Below are positions 58,699 through 64,000 of a stretch of 64,000 nucleotides of DNA, in pieces. Position 1 is the first letter of the stretch; each line of letters starts with the position of its first letter. The notes beneath the pieces are model-generated. The model had not been told where the DNA came from, did no database searches, and worked only from the letters and a program-made list of their open reading frames with translations. Source of the DNA: Candidatus Aalborgicola defluviihabitans (lineage in GTDB: Bacteria > Pseudomonadota > Gammaproteobacteria > Burkholderiales > Burkholderiaceae_C); NCBI GenBank assembly GCA_016705575.1, contig JADIXX010000001.1, forward strand, positions 930,001 through 994,000. Reading direction: 5' to 3'. The translations under genes were made by a program, and so were the position numbers.

Positions 58699-59919
58699 TT
58701 AGTGGGCTGCCCACTGGATGGAACTGATGTCAACGCCGTCCAGGTGCATCTCCCACAGAGGGCTGAGCTCACGCAGTTTGGCGACGTTCTTGCGGATGGT
58801 GTCTACTGCGTAATCGATTTCCGCCTCGGTGGTCCAGCGGCCAATGGTCATGCGCAGGCTGCTGTGGGCCAGCTCGTCGCTGCGGCCCAAAGCGCGCAGC
58901 ACATAGCTGGGCTCCAGAGACGCCGATGTACAGGCCGAGCCGCTGCTCACCGCCAAGCCCTTGATGCCCATCATCAGCGACTCGCCTTCCACGTAGTTGA
59001 AGCTGATGTTCAGGTTGTGGGGAACGCGCTGGGTTTCGTGACCATTAATGAAAACCTGTTCAATGCCCACCAGACCCGCCAACATGCGGTCGTGCAAGGC
59101 TTTGATACGCACGTTTTCGGCCGCCATTTCTTCTTTGGCAATACGGTAGGCCTCGCCCATACCCACGATCTGATGCGTGGGCAATGTGCCGCTGCGCATG
59201 CCGCGCTCGTGCCCACCGCCGTGCATCTGGGCTTCCAGGCGAATGCGCGGTTTACGACGCACAAACAACGCGCCAACTCCCTTGGGACCATAGGTCTTAT
59301 GAGCAGTCAGGCTCATCAAATCAACCGGCAGTTTGGACAGGTCAAACGCGACACGGCCCGTGGCTTGGGCGGCATCTACGTGGAAGATGATGCCTTTTTC
59401 ACGGCACACCGCGCCAATGGCAGCAATGTCCTGAATTACGCCGATTTCGTTGTTAACGAACATGACGCTGGCCAAAATGGTGTCGGGCCGAATGGCGGCC
59501 TTGAATGCATCCAGGTTAACCAGCCCATCGGGCTGCACATCAAGATATGTCACCTCAAAGCCTTGGCGCTCCAACTCGCGGCAGGTGTCCAGCACGGCCT
59601 TATGCTCGGTCTTGATGGTGATCAGGTGTTTACCTTTGGACTGGTAGAAGTGCGCTGCACCCTTCAAGGCCAGGTTATTGGATTCGGTAGCACCCGAGGT
59701 CCAGACGATTTCACGCGGATCGGCGCCAATCAGGTCGGCCACTTGGCCACGGGCCTTTTCCACGGCCGCCTCGGCTTCCCAGCCCCAGGCGTGGCTGCGC
59801 GATGCGGGATTGCCAAAGTGATTGCGCAACCAGGGCACCATGGCGTCCACCACGCGCTCGTCGCACGGGTTGGTGGCGCTGTAGTCCATGTAAATGGGAA
59901 AATGCGGTGTTGTATCCAT
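58699..59919 (-). CDS. iscS: Cysteine desulfurase IscS
   Basis: This PLP enzyme releases sulfur from cysteine for Fe-S cluster and tRNA thiolation. It has 406 residues. The PLP lysine lies in LTAHKTYGPKGVGAL and the active-site cysteine in SGSACTSASLEPSYVL. The N-terminus PIYMDYSATNPCDERV has one substitution (YMDYSAT) from the usual YLDYAAT. It is 18 bp downstream of iscR, and an adequate ribosome-binding region is present. Confidence 0.97.
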   Translation of the reverse strand: MDTTPHFPIYMDYSATNPCDERVVDAMVPWLRNHFGNPASRSHAWGWEAEAAVEKARGQVADLIGADPREIVWTSGATESNNLALKGAAHFYQSKGKHLITIKTEHKAVLDTCRELERQGFEVTYLDVQPDGLVNLDAFKAAIRPDTILASVMFVNNEIGVIQDIAAIGAVCREKGIIFHVDAAQATGRVAFDLSKLPVDLMSLTAHKTYGPKGVGALFVRRKPRIRLEAQMHGGGHERGMRSGTLPTHQIVGMGEAYRIAKEEMAAENVRIKALHDRMLAGLVGIEQVFINGHETQRVPHNLNISFNYVEGESLMMGIKGLAVSSGSACTSASLEPSYVLRALGRSDELAHSSLRMTIGRWTTEAEIDYAVDTIRKNVAKLRELSPLWEMHLDGVDISSIQWAAH

Positions 59920-59937
59920 GGGGTGTGTTCCAGCTAA

Positions 59938-60474
59938 TCAGGTCTTGGAGAGCATGCTGCCCAGGGCAAAAACCGAATTGGGCGCGTTGATGCGGATCGT
60001 CTTGCTCTGGGGCATGGCAGAAATAGCGCGTTTGACGCTGGGCTTGTCTTCCACCTGCAGGCCCTTGGCCAACTGGTCGTCCACCAGCTTTTGCAGCGTG
60101 ACCGAATCCAGAAACTCCACCATGCGCACATTAAGCGATGCCCACAAATCGTGGGTCATGCAACGTTCGCCCTCACCCATGCAGTTTTCCTTGCCACCGC
60201 AGTGGGTGGCGTCAATGGGTTCGTCCACCGACACAATAATGTCGGCCACGGTAATATCGGAGGCCTTGCGGGCCAAGGTGTAACCGCCGCCGGGGCCGCG
60301 GGTGGATTCCACCAGCTCATGCCGGCGCAGCTTGCCAAACAGCTGCTCCAGATACGACAGAGAGATTTGCTGGCGCTGGCTGATAGCGGCTAAAGTGACC
60401 GGGCCGCCGCTTTGGCGCAGCCCCAGGTCAATCATCGCGGTGACTGCAAAACGGCCTTTGGTTGTGAGACGCAT
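59938..60474 (-). CDS. iscR: Iron-sulfur cluster regulator IscR (Rrf2 family)
   Basis: This 178-residue [2Fe-2S] transcription factor represses the isc operon when cluster supply is sufficient. It begins MRLTTKGRFAVTAMIDL, followed by a winged-helix DNA-binding domain. The three cluster cysteines are in ATHCGGKENCMGEGERCMTHDLW (given here in part: CGGKENCMGEGERC). The C-terminal part lies near PSVKRAISAMPQSKTIRIN. AAGGAG lies 7 bases before the ATG. A candidate operator overlaps its promoter. The gene is first in the operon. Confidence 0.96.
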   Translation of the reverse strand: MRLTTKGRFAVTAMIDLGLRQSGGPVTLAAISQRQQISLSYLEQLFGKLRRHELVESTRGPGGGYTLARKASDITVADIIVSVDEPIDATHCGGKENCMGEGERCMTHDLWASLNVRMVEFLDSVTLQKLVDDQLAKGLQVEDKPSVKRAISAMPQSKTIRINAPNSVFALGSMLSKT

Positions 60475-60515
60475 CGTTAACTCCTTGAGTCGTGCCGGGT
60501 TGGCTTACTGTGCCA

Positions 60516-60546
60516 AGTATAGCAAATGTCCTAGTATTTTGCTCGG
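60516..60546 (-). promoter_or_regulatory. Candidate isc promoter and IscR-binding site
   Basis: On the minus strand the extended -10 element TGCTATACT ends at 60516. A partly palindromic site CCGAGCAAAATACTAGG (60530-60546) overlaps the expected -35 region. It resembles the type 1 IscR operator with half-sites CCGAG and CTAGG around an AT-rich core. The leader to the iscR ATG at 60474 is about 35 bases. Confidence 0.55.
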
Positions 60547-60589
60547 GTACTCAGGTTATTTTGTTAGTCTCTGCTCACTTAGTGATCCT

Positions 60590-62758
60590 TTAGAGAGAAA
60601 CGATGTTGTCACTACCCGGCGCACCAAAGGCCTGCTCTTTTAAAACACTCAACTGGTCCCGCACCCGCGCCGCCTTCTCGAACTCCAGATTTCGGGCGTG
60701 TTCCATCATCAGTTTTTCCAGGCGCTTGATCTCGCGAGAGATATCCTTCTCGCTCATATCCTCCACTTGCGCCCGCTGCATGGCGTCGCGTTCTAGGCGT
60801 TCGGCTTCCTTGCCCGCCTTCTCGCTGTAAACACCGTCAATCAGGTCCCGCACCTTTTTCACAATCGCACGCGGGGTAATGCCCTGCTCCAGGTTGAAAG
60901 CGATCTGCTTATGCCGTCGGCGTTCGGTCTCACCCATGGCGCGGGCCATAGAGTCTGTCACCCGGTCGGCATACAGAATGGCTTTGCCTTCCAGGTTGCG
61001 GGCGGCACGGCCAATGGTCTGAATCAGGGAGCGCTCAGACCGCAAAAAACCCTCTTTGTCGGCATCCAGAATGGCCACCAAGGACACCTCGGGAATATCC
61101 AGGCCTTCGCGCAACAGGTTGATACCCACCAGCACATCAAACACGCCCAAACGCAGGTCGCGCAAGATTTCGACCCGCTCCACGGTGTCAATATCGCTGT
61201 GCAAATAGCGCACCTTGACGCCGTTGTCGCTCAAATAGTCAGTCAACTGCTCGGCCATGCGCTTGGTCAGCGTGGTGATCAGCACCCGCTCGCTCTTTTC
61301 TACCCGGATGCGGATTTCTTGCAGCACGTCGTCCACCTGGTGGGTGGCGGGGCGCACTTCTACTTCTGGGTCCACCAAGCCCGTGGGGCGCACCACCTGC
61401 TCCACCACCTGGCCCGCGTGTTCCTTTTCGTAAACAGAAGGCGTGGCGGACACAAAAATTGCCTGGCGCATGCGTTGCTCAAACTCCGCAAACTTCAGCG
61501 GTCGGTTGTCCAGCGCGCTGGGCAGGCGAAAGCCGTATTCCACCAACGTGGTCTTGCGCGAACGGTCACCCAAATACATGGCCCCAAACTGGCCGATGGT
61601 GACGTGGCTTTCGTCGATGAACATGACCGAGTCTTTGGGCATGTAGTCGGTCAGCGTGGAAGGCGGGTCGCCCGGCGCACTGCCCGCCAAGTGGCGGCTG
61701 TAGTTTTCAATGCCCTTGCAGTGGCCAACTTCGCTGAGCATCTCCAAGTCAAAGCGTGTGCGCTGCTCCAGCCGCTGGGCTTCCACCAACTTGCCTTCGG
61801 ACACAAAGAACTTTAGTCTCTCCGCCAGTTCGACCTTAATGGTTTCAACCGCCTGAAGCACTTGTTCGCGGGGTGTCACATAGTGGCTGCCGGGATAGAC
61901 CGTAAAGCGTGGAATCTTCTGGCGGATGCGCCCGGTGAGTGGGTCAAACAGTTGCAGGGATTCAATCTCGTCGTCAAACATCTCCAGGCGCAGCGCCATC
62001 TCAGAGTGCTCGGCCGGAAAGATGTCGATGGTGTCGCCTCGCACGCGGAAGGTGCCGCGGCTGAAATCCATGTCATTGCGCTGGTACTGCATACGCACCA
62101 GTTGCGCGATGGCGTCGCGCTGGTTGAGCTTGTCGCCGCTGCGCAGGGTCATCACCATCTTGTGGTACGCCTCAGGCTGGCCGATACCGTAAATGGCCGA
62201 CACCGTGGCCACGATGACCACATCGCGCCGCTCCAAAATGCTCTTGGTGCAGCTCAAGCGCATTTGCTCAATGTGCTCGTTGATGGCGCTGTCTTTTTCA
62301 ATGAACAAGTCGCGCTGCGGCACATAGGCCTCGGGCTGGTAGTAGTCGTAGTAGCTGACGAAATACTCCACCGCGTTGTTGGGGAAAAATTCGCGGAACT
62401 CGCTGTACAACTGCGCGGCCAGCGTCTTGTTGTGCGCAAACACAATCGCCGGGCGGCCCAGGCGCGCGATCACATTGGCCATGGTGAAAGTCTTGCCCGA
62501 ACCGGTTACGCCCAGCAGGGTCTGGAAGACCTCACCGTCGTTGACGCCTGCCACCAGTTGGTCAATCGCCTCTGGCTGGTCGCCCGCTGGGGGATAAGGC
62601 TGGTACAACTCAAAGGGCGAATTGGGGTAGCGGATGAACTGGCCGGCGGGCGCTGGCGCAGCATCAGCGCCCTTGGGTGTGCGGTCTGGGGCAGCGATGG
62701 GGGTCGGAGCTGGCATGGGGCGGTTCGGCAAATGGGCAAAGATGGGACTGTAGTCCAT
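60590..62758 (-). CDS. uvrB: Excinuclease ABC subunit B
   Basis: UvrB is the damage-verifying helicase-like subunit of nucleotide excision repair. It has 722 residues. The Walker A motif is GVTGSGKTFTMANVIARL, followed by VFAHNKTLAAQLYSEFREFF and the beta-hairpin region YYDYYQPEAYVP. The DEAD-type helicase motifs include DESHVTIGQ, and the C-terminal UVR motif is LEKLMMEHARNLEFEKAARV. An N-terminal extension of about 40 residues (rich in Pro/Ala) precedes the conserved FELYQPYPPAGDQPEAI; an in-frame ATG at residue 15 is an alternative start. Confidence 0.95.
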   Translation of the reverse strand: MDYSPIFAHLPNRPMPAPTPIAAPDRTPKGADAAPAPAGQFIRYPNSPFELYQPYPPAGDQPEAIDQLVAGVNDGEVFQTLLGVTGSGKTFTMANVIARLGRPAIVFAHNKTLAAQLYSEFREFFPNNAVEYFVSYYDYYQPEAYVPQRDLFIEKDSAINEHIEQMRLSCTKSILERRDVVIVATVSAIYGIGQPEAYHKMVMTLRSGDKLNQRDAIAQLVRMQYQRNDMDFSRGTFRVRGDTIDIFPAEHSEMALRLEMFDDEIESLQLFDPLTGRIRQKIPRFTVYPGSHYVTPREQVLQAVETIKVELAERLKFFVSEGKLVEAQRLEQRTRFDLEMLSEVGHCKGIENYSRHLAGSAPGDPPSTLTDYMPKDSVMFIDESHVTIGQFGAMYLGDRSRKTTLVEYGFRLPSALDNRPLKFAEFEQRMRQAIFVSATPSVYEKEHAGQVVEQVVRPTGLVDPEVEVRPATHQVDDVLQEIRIRVEKSERVLITTLTKRMAEQLTDYLSDNGVKVRYLHSDIDTVERVEILRDLRLGVFDVLVGINLLREGLDIPEVSLVAILDADKEGFLRSERSLIQTIGRAARNLEGKAILYADRVTDSMARAMGETERRRHKQIAFNLEQGITPRAIVKKVRDLIDGVYSEKAGKEAERLERDAMQRAQVEDMSEKDISREIKRLEKLMMEHARNLEFEKAARVRDQLSVLKEQAFGAPGSDNIVSL

Positions 62759-63138
62759 GCCGTGGATTTGCGTTGATTGGGGTCAGTGTGGTCGGCATTG
62801 TGGTGCGCGCACGCTGGGCAAGCGGTGCGGGCTGACCGACCCTGCTGCGTGGGCCCTGCGGGCTGCTTTGCGGTGCTCGGGTCGGCACTCATCCGCCCGT
62901 CCCTGCGCTCCTCAGCCACGCACAAGGGATCGCCCAGCCCGCTCCGCTGGCCCGGCTGGAGAAATTGGTTACAGTGGGTGGGAGTCAACCGCCTGATTTC
63001 AATACCACTGGGTTTTTTGCTATTTTAATGGGAGCGAACTATGTATATTCGACGAGGGCTAGGTGCCAGTTTCGTAGGGGAATCTTCCAGACTATCGCGT
63101 AGAGCGCTGCGGTCTACATTGCATTGGGCCTCACGCAA
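62759..63138. other. Intergenic region rich in repeat-like sequence
   Basis: About 380 bp between uvrB and the small membrane protein gene. It holds a REP-like half (GGGGTCAGTGTGG around 62779), a GC-rich imperfect inverted repeat (CAAGCGGTGCGGGCTG at 62819-62834 against CAGCCCGCTCCGCTGG at 62935-62950, 14 of 16 positions complementary) and one copy of the dispersed repeat at 63017-63072. No gene was found. Confidence 0.5.
63017..63072 (+). repeat. Dispersed ~58-bp repeat, intergenic copy
   Basis: It begins TTGCTATTTTAATGGGAGCG, then AACTATGTATATTCGACG and AGGGCTAGGTGCCAG. It matches the copies inside lpdA, aceF and the lhgO-like gene and shows the element in non-coding DNA. Confidence 0.65.
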
Positions 63139-63318
63139 ATGCTGACACTCATAGCCATTGTTCTCATTTCCTTCGGTGGCTTCTGTGTGTCCTTGGCGTT
63201 CAAAAAGGGCTACCAGACCGTCGTTCCCTTGATGATCGGCGTAGCTCTCATCGCATTGGGGTTCTACGTTCTCCCCACGCAGAACGACGGCATGCCAGAC
63301 GTCTACTATCGAAAGTAG
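63139..63318 (+). CDS. Small membrane protein of unknown function
   Basis: This is a 59-residue protein from ATG 63139; a TTG at 63124 is also open. It has two hydrophobic helices (MLTLIAIVLISFGGFCVSLA and TVVPLMIGVALIALGFYVL) with a short charged turn (FKKGYQ) and a hydrophilic tail (PDVYYRK). I do not recognise the family. It is followed after 19 bp by another small membrane protein, so they may be co-expressed. The assignment is based on composition and position only. Confidence 0.45.
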   Translation: MLTLIAIVLISFGGFCVSLAFKKGYQTVVPLMIGVALIALGFYVLPTQNDGMPDVYYRK

Positions 63319-63337
63319 CATCAGCAAAAGGAAAAAA

Positions 63338-63646
63338 ATGAATTGGCCATTCAAACGCACATCGGACCCGGAGGACTTTTCGTCACTCTTGCCTTCTGGC
63401 CCAGGCTCATTCAAGGACAAGCTAATTGCCGAGTGCCAACGAAAAGGTGTTTCGGTGTACGTAAGCGACCCGTCCGAGGCTAGGTCTGGTCCCTACGCCC
63501 TGCTTCGAGCAGTGGCGTCCGAAGTGGAGTTGCAAAGTCGTCTCAACGCGTGCCTGTCGCTTAAAAGGGCAATGTGGGCAAACAGAATCGCTTGGCTGGC
63601 GCTCGTAATAGGAGTTGCAGCGCTAATTGCTGCAATCGTTAAGTGA
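63338..63646 (+). CDS. Small membrane protein with one C-terminal helix
   Basis: This is a 102-residue protein with AAGGA before its ATG. The first 75 residues are hydrophilic (NWPFKRTSDPEDFSSLLPSG, then GPGSFKDKLIAECQRKG) and the end is one hydrophobic helix (IAWLALVIGVAALIAAIV). It could be tail-anchored in the inner membrane. I do not recognise the family. The preceding small membrane protein gene lies 19 bp upstream. Confidence 0.55.
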   Translation: MNWPFKRTSDPEDFSSLLPSGPGSFKDKLIAECQRKGVSVYVSDPSEARSGPYALLRAVASEVELQSRLNACLSLKRAMWANRIAWLALVIGVAALIAAIVK

Positions 63647-63680
63647 AGCCCAACAGTTCATTCAAAAGTTAATCCAAAAG

Positions 63681-63858
63681 CATGAGGCATCGCTCCGAGC
63701 CACCCTTGGGCGGTGCCGAGCAGCGCAGCGGCGGGCGGATCAGGGCTGGCGTTGTTTGAGGCGCAGCCGAGTTTAGCCAGACCCCGCCCGGCGCGAGCAG
63801 CGCAGGGGAGTCGCGCCAGCGACCAACGCCGTAGGGTGGCTCGGAGCGATGCCTCATG
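63681..63858. repeat. 26-bp perfect inverted repeat flanking 126 bp
   Basis: CATGAGGCATCGCTCCGAGC with CACCCT continuing (63681-63706) is exactly complementary to 63833-63858 (AGGGTGGCTC then GGAGCGATGCCTCATG). With a few mismatches the pairing extends inward by about 9 bases. The enclosed DNA is GC-rich and has no gene. It lies between a small membrane protein gene and ybgC. It looks like a non-autonomous mobile or palindromic repeat. Confidence 0.7.
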
Positions 63859-63912
63859 CGCACCCACCCACCCAGCCAAACAGTTAGCACCCCATCTGCA
63901 ACAATATTGCAC

Positions 63913-64000
63913 ATGAGCCCTACCGCCCTGCCCTCTGCCGAAAACGTGTTCACCTGGCCCGTCCGTGTGTATTGGGAAGACACTGATGCAGGTGGCATTG
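63913..64000 (+). CDS. ybgC: YbgC-like acyl-CoA thioesterase, N-terminal part
   Basis: The frame begins at ATG 63913 with MSPTALPSAENVFTWPVRVY and continues WEDTDAGGI to the window edge. The VYWEDTDAGGI motif is the conserved start of the hotdog-fold thioesterase YbgC, whose active-site Asp lies in this segment. In most proteobacteria ybgC heads the tol-pal operon, which would lie beyond the window. The protein is truncated by the window end. Confidence 0.8.
   Translation, partial: MSPTALPSAENVFTWPVRVYWEDTDAGGI

Noticed and set aside
58693..59937. A 414-codon plus-strand frame opposite iscS
   Set aside because: It is a shadow of a clear housekeeping gene with no similarity to a known protein.
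1..64000. CRISPR arrays or complete insertion sequences
   Set aside because: The repeats found are dispersed, not regularly spaced, and no Cas, transposase or integrase gene is recognisable.

Overview
The window looks like part of a betaproteobacterial chromosome of the Burkholderiales, most likely Comamonadaceae (Rhodoferax/Polaromonas-like). This rests on protein content and gene order, which I recall from that family: aceE-aceF-lpdA next to a FixL/FixJ-type two-component pair, folD and prlC, and a complete isc operon next to dnaQ, tRNA-Val and uvrB. No database search was possible. The DNA is moderately GC-rich, with a locally more AT-rich stretch around 44-52 kb.

Layout. 0-9.2 kb: the tail of a DUF1330-like gene, a universal stress protein, an S9 peptidase, a membrane-anchored Ser/Thr kinase, a periplasmic binding protein, a DcaP-like porin and an unidentified membrane protein. 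9.2-11.1 kb: a gene graveyard with a possible HicB remnant and a fused pair of fragments (3' half of lpdA joined to a broken M48 metallopeptidase). 11.2-19.3 kb: a large CSLREA/beta-helix/cadherin-like exported protein, followed upstream by a PAS-HisKA protein without an ATPase domain, a sigma-54-dependent response regulator and a TPR-PAS histidine kinase. A good sigma-54 promoter candidate precedes the large surface protein. 19.3-20.7 kb: a decayed aceE-like fragment and a DUF3079 gene. 20.7-30 kb: lpdA, aceF, aceE, and divergently a histidine kinase with its FixJ-like regulator. 30-37.5 kb: housekeeping genes (folD, prlC, a glutaredoxin-like protein, rpiA, pyrD, an lhgO-like oxidoreductase, a PilZ protein). 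37.6-44.9 kb: an exopolysaccharide export and regulation module (VpsP-like protein, CpsB-type phosphatase, Wzc-type tyrosine kinase, Wza-type exporter, outer-membrane barrel) with a small exported protein and a VanZ protein. 45.2-51.8 kb: a complete lasso-peptide gene cluster. 51.9-64 kb: manC, a Cds6-like membrane protein, tRNA-Val, dnaQ, the isc operon, uvrB, two small membrane proteins and the start of ybgC.

The most interesting system is the lasso-peptide (RiPP) cluster at 45.2-51.8 kb. Its genes are a nucleotidyltransferase, an ABC exporter, a McjB-like cysteine protease, an asparagine-synthase-like lasso cyclase, a 65-residue precursor, an HprK-like kinase and a PqqD-like recognition element. 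The precursor has a YxxP leader motif and Thr at the -2 position. Its predicted 22-residue core begins with Gly and has Asp at position 8, so an eight-residue macrolactam ring is predicted. The core tail is rich in Ser/Thr, and the cluster encodes a kinase and a nucleotidyltransferase that could decorate it. A stem-loop lies between the precursor gene and the kinase gene. Other notable signals are a dispersed repeat of about 58 bp that occurs in frame inside coding linkers of lpdA and aceF and inside an FAD oxidoreductase gene, fragments of pyruvate dehydrogenase genes, and a perfect 26-bp inverted repeat before ybgC.
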